NCBI GenBank assembly: GCA_019359725.1
Contig: JAHHGR010000038.1
Location: forward strand, 1 to 43,935
Direction: 5' to 3'
Length of the DNA stretch: 43,935 nt
DNA from: Aphanocapsa lilacina HA4352-LM1
GTDB taxonomy: Bacteria > Cyanobacteriota > Cyanobacteriia > Gloeobacterales > Gloeobacteraceae
A program made the position numbers and the translations under genes. This document shows positions 16,289-25,525 of the stretch, in pieces. Every line of letters begins with the position of its first letter. The stretch's first letter is position 1. The notes under the pieces were generated by a model, which was not told the DNA's origin, ran no database searches, and saw only the letters and a program-made list of their open reading frames with translations.

Positions 16289-16592
16289 GCCGATCCAGAG
16301 TAGCAGCGTCAGGAGAAAATCACCCCTCAAAATGTTGCCTGCCGAGAATAGTCCCGGAGCGTTCCCACAAAACGCGGAGTGCGCTTGATAGATTGGAGCT
16401 GGCAAATATACCGCCCGACGCCGGTCCTCATTTCTAAAGCTACGCCAATCGTGAGTTGGGGTGACGTGCGACCGCAAAAGTGAACCGCTTAGATGTGAGT
16501 CTTCCGGTCGGCCACTTTTCACTACGATCCAGGAGCCTACCAAAAATCCATAAACGCATGGCTTTTCAAAGTTGCAAGCTTGCCCAAATGCC
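16289..16592. other. 304-bp intergenic stretch
   Basis: No convincing coding frame, tRNA or clear hairpin with a T-tract is visible here. It should hold the 5' region of the small cysteine-rich gene and the 3' end of the crtW transcript. Confidence 0.4.
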
Positions 16593-17363
16593 CTAGCGGC
16601 GCGCCTCGGGCAGCCGGTGCCAGGGAACGAGCGGGTATTCGTGGTGCTCCCAGTGGTAGCCGAAGTGGTAGCAACTGATAAACGACCAGAACGTCGAAAG
16701 GCGGTTGCTGGTGGCCCGGTGGCGGTTGCGATAGCCGCCGTCGGGTCGGCGGTGGGGCAGGTAGGTGCCAAAGTAGAACAACTGCAAGGAACTCAGCACC
16801 AGCGGCAATAGCCAAAACAGTGCAAGGTTGACGAGCGGAACATCCATCAGCCAGGTGCACACCACGAACACTACAGCCATACCCGCGATCAAAAACGGGG
16901 TGTTTTGGCTCTCCATGTAGTCTTTCATAAATTTCAAGTACCACCGAAAGAAGCCGCTGTGCTCGCCGTCGTGGTAGTCGGGGTCTTTGTCGGTGGCTGG
17001 AAAGCGATGGTGCAACTGGTGTTTAATCAGCAGTTCGCGATAGGGCAAAAAGGCGTACAGACCGACGGCGGCGGTGCCCAACCAATCGTTGATGCGGTGA
17101 TTGATGGGAAACACGGTTCGGTGCATCGCGTCGTGGGCAGTAATAAATAGACCCGTGTGCACAAAGGTTCTAAGTACCACCACGCCGATGATGGCTTGCA
17201 ACGATAACTCACCAAGGGGTAAGCGCAGTGCCGCGGCGAAACTGAAGATCCACAGGCCGATAATCACCAGAGCCCACCAGAGGCCGGAAGAACCGCTCTT
17301 GTGGGTGATAACCCCTCCGGCAACCCCCTCCGAAGAACGTTCCTCTACCGCCGAGCCACGCAT
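16593..17363 (-). CDS. crtW: Beta-carotene ketolase, CrtW type
   Basis: Using the ATG at 17363 the protein is 256 residues, the usual CrtW size. It is a membrane fatty-acid-hydroxylase-fold di-iron oxygenase with histidine clusters HDAMH, KHQLHH followed by ATDKDPDYH, and [17 protein letters not shown] near the C-terminus. It also has the [12 protein letters not shown] and HRATSN blocks characteristic of CrtW rather than CrtO ketolases. It adds keto groups at C4/C4' of beta-carotene, giving echinenone or canthaxanthin. Several hydrophobic helices are visible. No other carotenoid gene lies next to it. Confidence 0.88.
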   Translation of the reverse strand: MRGSAVEERSSEGVAGGVITHKSGSSGLWWALVIIGLWIFSFAAALRLPLGELSLQAIIGVVVLRTFVHTGLFITAHDAMHRTVFPINHRINDWLGTAAVGLYAFLPYRELLIKHQLHHRFPATDKDPDYHDGEHSGFFRWYLKFMKDYMESQNTPFLIAGMAVVFVVCTWLMDVPLVNLALFWLLPLVLSSLQLFYFGTYLPHRRPDGGYRNRHRATSNRLSTFWSFISCYHFGYHWEHHEYPLVPWHRLPEARR

Positions 17364-17496
17364 ATTAGACCTTGTAGATTCAAAATTGAGCTTTGCTCCC
17401 ACCTTGCAGACTGCGTCGCGCACAGCGAGAACGAGCGTTGCTATGTGCATCTTAAGCGCGCCCGCCCGAAAGACTGTCTATCCGGAGTAGGGTTCA

Positions 17497-18132
17497 ATGC
17501 CTGCCGGATTGAGGATCCCCAGGACGGCAATCCGTGACAATAGAGTGCGAATCCACCGGTCGCGCTTGGAGAGGGACGTGTACGAAATCGTCAAAATCGG
17601 AGATCCGGTGCTGCGTCTGGCAGCCAGGCCCTTGAGCAGCGATGAGATCCAAGGCGAAGCGATCCAGCAACTGATCGCCGCGATGGCTGAGCGGATGCGC
17701 GAGGCGCCGGGGGTGGGCCTCGCCGCCCCCCAGGTGGGAGTCTCGGTGCAACTGGTGGTCATCGAGGATCGCCCCGAGTACATCGAGCGGCTCAGCGATA
17801 CGGAGCGGCGCGAGCGGGAGCGCGAGCCGGTGCCCTTGCACGTGCTCATCAACCCCGTGCTGAGCGTAGAAGGCGAAAAATCGGCCGTTTTTTTCGAGGG
17901 TTGCCTGAGCATTCCCGGTTACCAGGGACTGGTGGCCCGGGCGCGGGCAGTGCGGGTCGCAGCCCTGGATGAGCGGGCCACGCCGCTGACTATCCGGGCG
18001 CACGGCTGGTACGCCCGCATCCTCCAGCACGAGATCGATCACCTCAACGGAATACTGTGCGTGGATCGCATGGATCTTCGCACCCTGACCACCCTCGAAA
18101 ATTACGACCGCTACTGGCGGGCCGGGCGCTAA
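17497..18132 (+). CDS. def: Peptide deformylase
   Basis: The protein carries all three deformylase motifs: [10 protein letters not shown] (residues 72-81), EGCLSIPG (134-141, metal-ligand Cys136) and HEIDH (178-182, two metal-ligand His and catalytic Glu). It removes the formyl group from the initiator methionine of new proteins. The ATG at 17497 has GGAG about 13 bases upstream; a GTG at 17578 ([13 protein letters not shown]), just after GAGAGGGA, is an alternative that fits the normal family N-terminus better. Family assignment does not depend on this. No fmt is adjacent. Confidence 0.93.
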   Translation: MPAGLRIPRTAIRDNRVRIHRSRLERDVYEIVKIGDPVLRLAARPLSSDEIQGEAIQQLIAAMAERMREAPGVGLAAPQVGVSVQLVVIEDRPEYIERLSDTERREREREPVPLHVLINPVLSVEGEKSAVFFEGCLSIPGYQGLVARARAVRVAALDERATPLTIRAHGWYARILQHEIDHLNGILCVDRMDLRTLTTLENYDRYWRAGR

Positions 18133-18163
18133 TCTGGCTATCAACACCAGAAGGGCAAACCTC

Positions 18164-18505
18164 GTGAAACTGCTCAAAGATCAACTGGTCTGCCTGCACC
18201 TGGACGACGCTGCGCAGGTGCTCCTGGCGGAAGTCAAAGACATTGTCGTCAACGCCCGGGGCGAACTCACCTGCTGGGCCAGGCCGTTGGTGCTGCGCAG
18301 CGGCGAAGGCCAGGTTCAGGATGTGCGCCAGGCGCCGGATCTGCTCTGGCCAGCGACCGAATTTGAGGCGGCCCTCGACGCCGAGGTCGCCCCGTTGCTC
18401 GCTGTACTCGCCACCGAAGCGCTCTTTCCCGATCCGCTGCGCACGGCCTCGCTGCTGCAGTTCGTGCGCGGCTGCACGGCGAGCCGCGCCCGGCGGGCCG
18501 GCTAA
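18164..18505 (+). CDS. Unknown 113-residue protein
   Basis: It starts with GTG (MKLLKDQLVCLHLDDAAQVL) and ends SRARRAG, 31 bases after def. It is acidic and soluble, without signal peptide or membrane helix. A core of short strands (LLAEVKDIVVNARGELTCWARPLVLRS) is followed by helices. I do not recognise the family. Proximity to def suggests co-transcription. It converges on the ABC ATPase gene with a single base between the stops (18505 and 18507). Confidence 0.6.
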   Translation: MKLLKDQLVCLHLDDAAQVLLAEVKDIVVNARGELTCWARPLVLRSGEGQVQDVRQAPDLLWPATEFEAALDAEVAPLLAVLATEALFPDPLRTASLLQFVRGCTASRARRAG

Positions 18506-18506
18506 T

Positions 18507-19232
18507 CTAACCGCCCATCGCCCGCGATCTGGCCACCGACGCTTCCTCGGCCGCCACGATCCGGCCGTCCAACAGGTGAATGGTGCGCTCGGCGTAACCG
18601 GCGAAGCGTGGGTCGTGGGTAACCATGCAGATGGTGGCCCCGCCCCGGTGCAACTCACCCAACAAATCCATCACCGCCTGGCCGTTGGCCGAATCGAGGT
18701 TGCCGGTGGGCTCATCGGCGAGCAGAATACCCGGCGAACCGGCCAGGGCGCGGGCGACGGCGACGCGCTGCTGCTGGCCGCCCGACAGTTGCGCCGGGTA
18801 GTGCCTCAGACGGTGGGACATCTCGACGCGGTCGAGCGCCTGGGTGACCCGCTTTTTGCGCTCCAGCTCACTGAGGCCCCGGTAGGTGAGCGGCAGTTCG
18901 ACATTCTCAGCCACGCTCAGATCGCCAATCAAGTTGAAGCTCTGAAAAATAAATCCGATTTCGCGGTTGCGGATGCGCGAGCGTTCGACCAGGTCCAGAC
19001 TCTGCACCGTCTGGCCGCGCAACAGATAGGTGCCCTGGCTGGGCGAATCGAGCAGGCCCAAAATCGCCAGAAGCGTCGATTTGCCACAGCCGGAGGGGCC
19101 GGCGATAGCGACGTATTCGCCTGTACGGATTTCGAGATCGACCTGTGAGAGGGCACGGGTCTCGACCTCGTCGGTCATAAACACTTTGCTCACGCCGTCG
19201 AGGCGAATAAGGGGCTGTGGGGATGCGTCCAT
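18507..19232 (-). CDS. MacB/LolD-type ABC transporter ATP-binding protein
   Basis: The 241-residue ATPase contains Walker A GPSGCGKST, the Q-loop FIFQSFNLI, the signature LSGGQQQRVAVARAL and Walker B ILLADEPTGNLDS, followed by the H-loop THD. The combination FNLIGDLSVAENVELPL and TGNLDS places it with the LolD/MacB subfamily that works with FtsX-type permeases. The start at 19232 has AGGAG upstream; the longer 5' frame is not needed. It is the last gene of a minus-strand operon after the membrane-fusion protein (19-base gap) and, farther upstream, a large permease. Confidence 0.92.
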   Translation of the reverse strand: MDASPQPLIRLDGVSKVFMTDEVETRALSQVDLEIRTGEYVAIAGPSGCGKSTLLAILGLLDSPSQGTYLLRGQTVQSLDLVERSRIRNREIGFIFQSFNLIGDLSVAENVELPLTYRGLSELERKKRVTQALDRVEMSHRLRHYPAQLSGGQQQRVAVARALAGSPGILLADEPTGNLDSANGQAVMDLLGELHRGGATICMVTHDPRFAGYAERTIHLLDGRIVAAEEASVARSRAMGG

Positions 19233-19251
19233 GGCGATGGCTCCTGAAGGC

Positions 19252-20508
19252 TTATTGCAGGCGGATGCGATTAAAGCGGTCCTGGGCGGACAGGTCGGAG
19301 AGGATGGCCCGCTCTCCAACCGTGAGACCGGAGAGCACCTCGATGGTGCTCACCGAGCCCTTGCCGAGGCGCACCGGCACCCGCACCGCCTCCGTGCCGT
19401 CCGGGGTGAGCTTGAAGAGGCTCACGGCGGAGGCTTCGCCCCCAAAGGCGGGCCGGCCGATATAGAGCACGTCGGCCGCGCGCTCCAGCTCGATGGTGCC
19501 GTCCACGCTCAGATCCGGCCTGGCTCCCTTGGGAAGCGTGCCCACCAGGCCCACCTCCACCGTCACCGTGCCGTTTTGCACCGCCGGGTCGATGCGCCGC
19601 ACCCGGCCCGCCGCCGTGCCGTTGTGGGTGTCGATGAGCGCGCTTTGACCGAGCAGAATGTCCTTTGCCTGGGTCTCGGCGATCTTCACCTCCGCCTTGA
19701 GGGTCTTCGGATCGGCCACTCGGGCCAGGTTGGTGCCCGGTGCCACCCGCTGGCCCACTTCCAGGGGCAATGAGACAAGCACCCCGCTCATGCCGGCGCG
19801 CACCTTGAGGGCCGCCACCTGGCTCTCGCGCAAGCGAGAGAGCGTGCGCAACTGCTCGACTTTGGTGCTCTGCACCGAGAGCTGGGCACGCCTGGCTTCG
19901 AGGGCGATCTCGGAGCGCTGTTTTTCGAGCTTCCAACGGGTGGCCAACTCCTCGGCTTTGACCGTCGAGAGCTTCGCCTGCAGACTGCCGATGAGCCCCT
20001 GGTGGGCCAGATCGTCGTTGACCTGCCGCTGCAGTTCGGCCTGGCGAAAATCCGACTGCACCGCGGCGAGGGCCGCACGCTGGGTGAGCAACTGACTGGT
20101 AGTCTGCACCCGCAAGTTGGCCAGTTCCGCCTCGGCGGCCTTCAGCTGCAACCGCGCATCGAGAGCGCTCTGCTCCAGTTCGGGATTGGCCATTTCCACC
20201 AGCACCGTCCGGGGGCTTACCACCGCCCCCGGACGCACAGCAATCCGCTCGACCCGCCCCTCGCTGAGAGCCGGGATCCAGCGGATCTGCTCGGGAACCA
20301 GGGTGCCGAGGCCCCGCACCTGGCGAATCAACGCCCCGCGCCGGACGGTGTCGATCCAGACGGTGGAGCGCTCCACTGTCGGGGCGGCGGGCTTCAGGTT
20401 CGCCACCGCCAAAACCACCAGCACCACCGCGCTGGAGGCGGCCAAAGTCAGCAGAGCAGCCCGCCACTGGCGGCTGGCGAGGCTCGGTTTGTCGCGTGGA
20501 ATATCCAT
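19252..20508 (-). CDS. HlyD/MacA-like membrane fusion protein
   Basis: With ATG at 20508 the protein is 418 residues. One N-terminal membrane helix (AALLTLAASSAVVLVVLAVAN) is followed by a lipoyl-like segment split around a coiled-coil hairpin (~110-220, rich in LRVQTTSQLLTQRAALAAVQ-type heptads). A beta-barrel domain with LARVADPKTLKAEVKIAETQ and GRVRRIDPAVQNGTVTVEVGL comes after. It would bridge the ABC permease to an outer-membrane channel, in the tripartite MacAB-TolC manner. A GTG four codons earlier is an alternative start. Confidence 0.88.
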   Translation of the reverse strand: MDIPRDKPSLASRQWRAALLTLAASSAVVLVVLAVANLKPAAPTVERSTVWIDTVRRGALIRQVRGLGTLVPEQIRWIPALSEGRVERIAVRPGAVVSPRTVLVEMANPELEQSALDARLQLKAAEAELANLRVQTTSQLLTQRAALAAVQSDFRQAELQRQVNDDLAHQGLIGSLQAKLSTVKAEELATRWKLEKQRSEIALEARRAQLSVQSTKVEQLRTLSRLRESQVAALKVRAGMSGVLVSLPLEVGQRVAPGTNLARVADPKTLKAEVKIAETQAKDILLGQSALIDTHNGTAAGRVRRIDPAVQNGTVTVEVGLVGTLPKGARPDLSVDGTIELERAADVLYIGRPAFGGEASAVSLFKLTPDGTEAVRVPVRLGKGSVSTIEVLSGLTVGERAILSDLSAQDRFNRIRLQ

Positions 20509-20567
20509 AGACACTCGCACAGATACAAAACAGGAACGGCGATTGCGGAAACCCAGACTCCCTCAAG

Positions 20568-20598
20568 CATCCAGGCTGGATATATCCGTTGTGGATAA
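20568..20598 (-). promoter_or_regulatory. Duplicated 31-bp motif, copy 1 (upstream of membrane fusion protein)
   Basis: On the plus strand it reads CATCCA, two variable bases, then CTGGATATATC and GGATAA. It matches 23337-23367 with five mismatches. It lies 60-90 bases upstream of the membrane-fusion-protein start on the transcribed (minus) strand. It contains the palindromic core GGATATATCC and could be a promoter with a TATAT -10 box or a repressor site. There is no experimental basis for either role. Confidence 0.5.
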
Positions 20599-20642
20599 TT
20601 TAGCGATTTTGACGATGGCCGTCAATCCCTATGGGGAATTGG

Positions 20643-23339
20643 CTACTCGTGGCGCAGCGCGACCATCGGTTCGACGCGGGTAGCGCGGCGGGCAGGCAGA
20701 TAGCAGGCGATGAGCGCCACGCATCCGATCAGGAGGGATATGGCACCTAGGGTGCGCGCGTCGGTGGTGCTCAGGCCGAAGACGAGGCTACCCAAAAGAT
20801 TGCTCAACGCGACCGATGCAGCCAGCCCCAATGCCAGTCCGCTAGCCACCAGGGTGCCGCCCTGCAGCAAGATCATTCGGGTGATATCCCCGGCGGTGGC
20901 CCCCAAGGCGATGCGCACGCCGATTTCACCGGTGCGCTCGGCGACCGCCTGGCTGAGCACCCCGTAGATGCCGACAGCGGCGTTGACCAGCGCAACGATG
21001 GCAAAAACGGCCAGCAGACTCGCGCTGAGCAGAGGCCTGCGCACAGCGTCGTCGACCGCCGCGGCGAGTGGGCGGACGCCGGTTACCGGCAGGTCCGGGT
21101 CGATCGCCTGGACTGTGCGCTGCAACTCGCCTGCAAGGGCTTGCGGATCTAAGTCGCTTTTGAGGACGACCGAGAAGTAGGGCCAGGGATCCTGGGCGAA
21201 GGGCCGGTAGATTTGAGGGTGGGGCTGCTCCTGGATACTGTTCTGGCGGATGGATCGCACCACCCCCACGATCGTCAGCCAGCCGGTATAGCCTTCGACC
21301 GACAGCCGCTGTCCGAGGGGCGAACGGTTCGAGAAGTAGCGCTCGGCCATCACATCGTTGATGATCACCGCCTGGGGAGCTGCCGGGCCGTCGCGCTCGG
21401 TAAAGGACCGCCCGGCAACCGGCGCGATACCCAGGGTCCGAAACAAATCGGGGCTACCCCCCAGATAGTCGGCCATCGGCTCCTGGCGCAGCGGGCGGCC
21501 CTGGATTTTGATTTTCGTAAGACTCTGAAACCCGACTAGGGGATAGACCACGGTGACGGCGGCCGTGCGGACCCCGGGCAGAGCGCGCACCCTTTCGAGC
21601 AAGTCGCGCACGAAGCGGCGTTGGGCGTCGCCGTCCGGGTAGCGCCGCTCGGGCAGCACGAAGTTGCCCGAGAGCACCCCGTCGGTCTCAAAACCAAGGG
21701 GAACGCCCCGCAGGTTGAAAAAGCTCTGCAGCATCAACCCCGCTGCGCTCAGCAGCACCAACGCCAGGCCGACTTCAGCGACGATGAGCGCTCCGCGCAG
21801 CCGGTGGCGTCCGACCCCGGCGGTCGAACGGCCGCTCTCTTTGAGCACCTCGGCCAATTTGGCCCGCGAGGCGGTCCAGGCGGGGATGAACCCGAAGGCG
21901 ATCCCTGACCCCAGGGCGATGGCGAGGGTAAACAGCAGCACCACCGGATCAATGGCGACGCGGCTGACCCGGGGCAGCGCACCCGGCAGCAGGCGAGTCA
22001 GCAAAGGCAGCGCCGTCCAGGCGAGGATCAACCCCGCGAGCCCACCGGCCAGGGCAAGCATCAGGCTTTCGGTGAGCAACTGCCGCACGATCCGCCCCCG
22101 ACTGGCCCCCAGGGCGAGGCGAATGGCGATTTCACGGCGGCGGGCGGCGGCGCGGGCGATCTGCAAATTGGCGACATTCGCCGCCGCAATCAGCAGCACG
22201 AAGACGACCGCCCCCATCAAGACCAGCAACGTCGGGCGGGCCTCGCCCAAAAAGTGCGCATCGAGCGAACGCAGATGGGCGCTGACGCCGCGGTTGCTGT
22301 CGGGGTACTGGCGGGCCAGTTGGGCGGCGCGGGCCGCCAGTGCGGATTGGACCTGTACCGGGTTGGCCTGCGGGGCGAGGCGGGCCGCCATCACCAGCCC
22401 AAGGTGGTTGTTGCGGTCCCACGGGTCCGACAGTCCCAACTTTGGATTGCGTCCCGGCGTGATCCACGATCCGAGGGAGACGTAGAGCTTTTCGCCCTGG
22501 GTAAATGTAAAGTCCTCGGGCATCACCCCGACCACGGTGTGGGGGCGGCCCTCGAAGGTCAGGGTCTGACCGACGATGGCCGGGTCGCCCCCGAAGCGGT
22601 TCTGCCAGAGTTCATGACCCAAAAGCACGCTGCGATTGCCGGCAAGATCCTCCTCGGGTACAAAATCGCGGCCCAGGACCGGTTTGACCCCCAGCACACC
22701 CAAAAATGAGGCACTGGCCATCAGCGCCGAAAGCCGCTCCGGCGGTTTGCCAGCTTCGGTGAGGGTCAGGCCCATGGGCACGTAGACAGCGCTGGAAGCA
22801 AGGCCGCGGCTGCCCTCGCGGTAGTCGAGATAGTCCGGATAGCTCACCGAGTATCCCTCTTGATCGTCGAGCTTCGAATCGACGATCACCAGCCGCTCCG
22901 GCTGGGCATAGGGAAAGGGCCTGAGCAGCACGGCGTTCACGACGCTGAAGACCGCCGTGTTGGCCCCGATCCCCAGGGCCAGCGTGAAAATTGCCGCAAG
23001 TGTCAGACCGGGGCTGCGGCGCATCATCTGCCAGGCGTAGCGTCCATCCTGCCGCAGCACGCCCCACCGCTCAGCCAGGGCAGTCCAAATTCCATCCATC
23101 TGCATCTCCAGCGACAACCGCACAGCCCCCGGCAGCCCTGCTTCGCGGTACTCCGCGCGCAAACTGTCGAGGAACATCTGGATCTGCGCCTCCTCGTACT
23201 CCCGGCGAAACTCCGCCGGGTACAGCACCATCAGCAGCCGGTACAGGTGCTGCAAGCCCGACAGCGCAGACGGCGTGTCGGCAAACTGCTGGTCTGCGTT
23301 GCTATCCGGCGGCTCGGGCGGGCGGGAAGGGCGAACCAT
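20643..23339 (-). CDS. ADOP/MacB-type FtsX-like ABC transporter permease
   Basis: The 898-residue protein has an N-terminal cytoplasmic segment (LYRLLMVLYPAEFRREYEEA), a membrane helix with MMRRSPGLTLAAIFTLALGIGANTAVFSVVNAVLLRPFPYAQPERLV, and a MacB_PCD-like periplasmic domain. A three-helix FtsX core (~370-470) is followed by a second periplasmic domain and a second FtsX core (~770-890, ending PMVALRHE). This duplicated arrangement is the ADOP permease family, abundant in Acidobacteria. It probably works with the MacB-type ATPase and fusion protein downstream, although 135 bases and a putative promoter separate it from them. Confidence 0.9.
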   Translation of the reverse strand: MVRPSRPPEPPDSNADQQFADTPSALSGLQHLYRLLMVLYPAEFRREYEEAQIQMFLDSLRAEYREAGLPGAVRLSLEMQMDGIWTALAERWGVLRQDGRYAWQMMRRSPGLTLAAIFTLALGIGANTAVFSVVNAVLLRPFPYAQPERLVIVDSKLDDQEGYSVSYPDYLDYREGSRGLASSAVYVPMGLTLTEAGKPPERLSALMASASFLGVLGVKPVLGRDFVPEEDLAGNRSVLLGHELWQNRFGGDPAIVGQTLTFEGRPHTVVGVMPEDFTFTQGEKLYVSLGSWITPGRNPKLGLSDPWDRNNHLGLVMAARLAPQANPVQVQSALAARAAQLARQYPDSNRGVSAHLRSLDAHFLGEARPTLLVLMGAVVFVLLIAAANVANLQIARAAARRREIAIRLALGASRGRIVRQLLTESLMLALAGGLAGLILAWTALPLLTRLLPGALPRVSRVAIDPVVLLFTLAIALGSGIAFGFIPAWTASRAKLAEVLKESGRSTAGVGRHRLRGALIVAEVGLALVLLSAAGLMLQSFFNLRGVPLGFETDGVLSGNFVLPERRYPDGDAQRRFVRDLLERVRALPGVRTAAVTVVYPLVGFQSLTKIKIQGRPLRQEPMADYLGGSPDLFRTLGIAPVAGRSFTERDGPAAPQAVIINDVMAERYFSNRSPLGQRLSVEGYTGWLTIVGVVRSIRQNSIQEQPHPQIYRPFAQDPWPYFSVVLKSDLDPQALAGELQRTVQAIDPDLPVTGVRPLAAAVDDAVRRPLLSASLLAVFAIVALVNAAVGIYGVLSQAVAERTGEIGVRIALGATAGDITRMILLQGGTLVASGLALGLAASVALSNLLGSLVFGLSTTDARTLGAISLLIGCVALIACYLPARRATRVEPMVALRHE

Positions 23340-23367
23340 CCAATCTGGATATATCTTTTGCGGATAA
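23337..23367 (-). promoter_or_regulatory. Duplicated 31-bp motif, copy 2 (at the permease start)
   Basis: This copy overlaps the permease ATG. On the minus strand a TATATC box ends about 8 bases before the ATG, with no ribosome-binding site between. If TATATC is a -10 element, the transcript would start at or next to the ATG (leaderless). Alternatively the whole motif is an operator, or translation begins farther downstream. Confidence 0.5.
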
Positions 23368-23552
23368 CCTACCTGCTCAAGCCGCGCCCGTCAATACCCT
23401 TTTGGCCGGCCCTCGCCGAACATCTGCGGTGAAGAATACCGCTTCGTCACTTTGCGTTTTCCTTTGGCGCGCTGCAGGCAACTGTCCTTGCACCCGGACT
23501 GGTCGCTGGGCTTTGATAGCCTATTATCCTGATTCAGAAGTGAACACTCTAT

Positions 23553-24008
23553 ATGTCCGATTTCGCTCTCGAAGTCACGCTGCGCGAGATTACCAGAGAG
23601 AACTTGAGGAGTATTCTCCGCTTAAAAGTCGCCCTCCATCAAGAGCAGTTCGTGGCGTCCAATGCTGTATCCCTTGCGGAGGCGCACTTTGAGCCGGAGC
23701 TTCCCTGGTTTCGCGCCATCTACGCAGGCGAAGTACCAGTGGGATTTCTGATGCTGGAATATAACGCCGAGGAGCAATTTTACTTCCTTTGGCGGTTGAT
23801 GCTCGATGAGCGACACCAGAAGCATGGGTATGGGCGGCGAGCACTGGAGTTACTCTTCGCGTACGTCAAGACTCTTCCCAATGCGGATGCACTCTATACC
23901 AGTTGTGTACCAGCCGAAGGCGGCCCCGGCCCGTTCTATGAGAAGATGGGTTTTGTCTACACCGGCGAGGAAGAGGACGGCGAGCTGTACATGCGGCGCT
24001 CGCTGTGA
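23553..24008 (+). CDS. GNAT-family N-acetyltransferase (spermidine/diamine acetyltransferase-like)
   Basis: The 151-residue protein starts MSDFALEVTLREITRENLR and contains WRLMLDERHQKHGYGRRALELL, the acetyl-CoA binding motif A. A C-terminal GPGPFYEKMGFVYTGEEEDGELYM block, typical of the SpeG/Bacillus diamine acetyltransferase-like GNAT branch, follows. It lies alone on the plus strand, divergent from the permease. The substrate is inferred by family only. Confidence 0.85.
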   Translation: MSDFALEVTLREITRENLRSILRLKVALHQEQFVASNAVSLAEAHFEPELPWFRAIYAGEVPVGFLMLEYNAEEQFYFLWRLMLDERHQKHGYGRRALELLFAYVKTLPNADALYTSCVPAEGGPGPFYEKMGFVYTGEEEDGELYMRRSL

Positions 24009-24030
24009 GACAGCGGTGGGATGTGGGTGA

Positions 24031-24309
24031 GAGTCGCCCAACAGCCCGGAGTTGAACCCTATCGAGCGGGTGCGGTTGTACCCGAAGGACCGGTTGGTCT
24101 GGAAGGCATTCGAGATTCTGGGGGATCTGGAGACAAAGGTGGGCGAACAGTTACAGAGGCTGGATGCCGCAACGATCCTGTCGCTGACGGCCTACCCGTT
24201 TCTTATCGACACCCTACTCCGCTCATTATGCTGCACAGAGGAGCAGGGAGCCTGCGCGGACATGGCCCTTGCCCTTTGGAAGGTCGCGGACCTACCGGCG
24301 GTGTACTGA
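24031..24309 (+). pseudogene. IS630-family transposase remnant
   Basis: Right after a stop codon the frame reads ESPNSPELNPIERVRLYPKD. This matches the last DDE-catalytic block of IS630-type transposases (SPELNPIERVW-x-x-LK, with the catalytic Glu), followed by about 60 residues that no longer fit. The canonical W and L of WxxLK are changed to R and P, and no upstream catalytic domain or inverted repeats are visible. It is a decayed insertion-sequence fragment marking an old insertion at the left border of the phycobilisome island. Confidence 0.7.
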
Positions 24310-24324
24310 AAAAGTGCTACTTTT

Positions 24325-24849
24325 TCAGGCACCGGCAGTCATGCGCCTGCTCAGGCGCTTCCACGCACCCAGCATGTACTTGCGCTGGGCGAGCAAGTGT
24401 ACGGCAATCAAGCTTGCAAAGAGGTAGGCGATCCAGCCGTGCGCCTCCCCGGCCACTTCCGCAAAGGCTTTGTTTTCTCCAAACAGCGTCGGCATCGGAA
24501 CACCGAACACCGCCACCTCCCGACCGGCGGTGTTCGAGTAGAAGTAGCCGCTCAAAGGCACCACCACCATGAACGTGTAGAGAGCGGTATGCAAACCCGC
24601 CACCGGCAACCAGTTTTTGGGCCGCGCCGGGGCGAGGGAACGAATCATCACCAGGATGCGCGCACCCACCAAAAACAAAATCAGCACGCCCATCGACTTG
24701 TGGAAACTGTACAAAGAAGGCCGGTAGGCCACCTCCCGGGGCAGTTCGGTCATGATCATGCCGGTGGCAAACAAAATCACAAACGAAATCGCCATCACCC
24801 AGTGCACCACCCACAGCCAGTTGCGCGCCGCACTCCTGCTTGCCGCCAT
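24325..24849 (-). CDS. Cytochrome b561-family membrane protein
   Basis: The 174-residue protein has four hydrophobic helices. Histidines suited to haem ligation lie in NWLWVVHWVMAIS (H16), FHKSMGVLILF, AGLHTALYTFMVVVPLSGY, and EAHGWIAYLFASLIAVHLLAQ, the bacterial cytochrome b561 pattern. It would bind two b-type haems and move electrons across or within the plasma membrane, which in Gloeobacter-like cells also carries the photosynthetic chain. The partner is unknown. It lies 88 bases downstream of cpcF on the same strand and may be read through from that operon. Confidence 0.82.
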   Translation of the reverse strand: MAASRSAARNWLWVVHWVMAISFVILFATGMIMTELPREVAYRPSLYSFHKSMGVLILFLVGARILVMIRSLAPARPKNWLPVAGLHTALYTFMVVVPLSGYFYSNTAGREVAVFGVPMPTLFGENKAFAEVAGEAHGWIAYLFASLIAVHLLAQRKYMLGAWKRLSRRMTAGA

Positions 24850-24937
24850 AAAAAGCTCCCCATAGAAACAGGCTTACACCCGACGAACGACGGGTCTATC
24901 CTGATCTTATGTTGAAATGTAAAGTCAGCCAAGCACC

Positions 24938-25519
24938 TCAAACGGGGGCATCCGCCCGGGCGAACACCTGGGCAAGCTTCAGGCGCACCACCCGCTCCGG
25001 ATCGGCAGCCAGGGTTGCCAGAGCGGCGCGGGTCTGGGGGGTGAGTCCCCGCTCGAAGAGCATCTGAATCGCGTAGTAGCGCACCACCCAGACTTTGTCT
25101 TCGAGGGCCTTGAGCAGCAGCGCCTCGGTGTCGGGAAAACGCGCCAGACCCTTCACACAGATGCAGCGCACACCGGGAATAATATCGGCCCCGAGCCAGT
25201 ATTCGTAAGCGGGCCTGGCACGCGGATCGCCAATCGCCACCAGGGCGCGCAATGCCCGGTAGCGCGCCCCGTAATCCATGCCGTCGAGGCTGGCCAGCAG
25301 CGGATCCACAGCCGGTTCGCCGATGGCCGTCAGCCCGTCGATGGCGATGTCGTGGAAGGCGGCGTCGTTGAACGTCAACGCCCGGATCAGGGGCTCGGTG
25401 CCGCGCGGATCGCCCGCGGCGGCGATCGTGCGCACGATGGCGAGCAATTCGGCCGGGGCGCCCGCGCGGGCAAATTCGACAAGGGCGCGTTCGACGGCCG
25501 TCTCCTGGGTAGTACTCAT
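24938..25519 (-). CDS. cpcF: Phycocyanobilin lyase subunit CpcF-like
   Basis: The 193-residue protein consists of HEAT-type helical repeats (DPRGTEPLIRALTFNDAAFHD, EPAVDPLLASLDGMDYGARYRALRALVAIGDPRARP) with the YWLGADIIPGVRCICVKGLARF block typical of CpcF. It acts with CpcE as a heterodimer that attaches phycocyanobilin to Cys84 of CpcA. It follows cpcE after 6 bases. Position at the end of the rod-linker operon rather than behind cpcBA is notable, but E/F pairs are found in several contexts. Confidence 0.85.
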   Translation of the reverse strand: MSTTQETAVERALVEFARAGAPAELLAIVRTIAAAGDPRGTEPLIRALTFNDAAFHDIAIDGLTAIGEPAVDPLLASLDGMDYGARYRALRALVAIGDPRARPAYEYWLGADIIPGVRCICVKGLARFPDTEALLLKALEDKVWVVRYYAIQMLFERGLTPQTRAALATLAADPERVVRLKLAQVFARADAPV

Positions 25520-25525
25520 CGCAGA

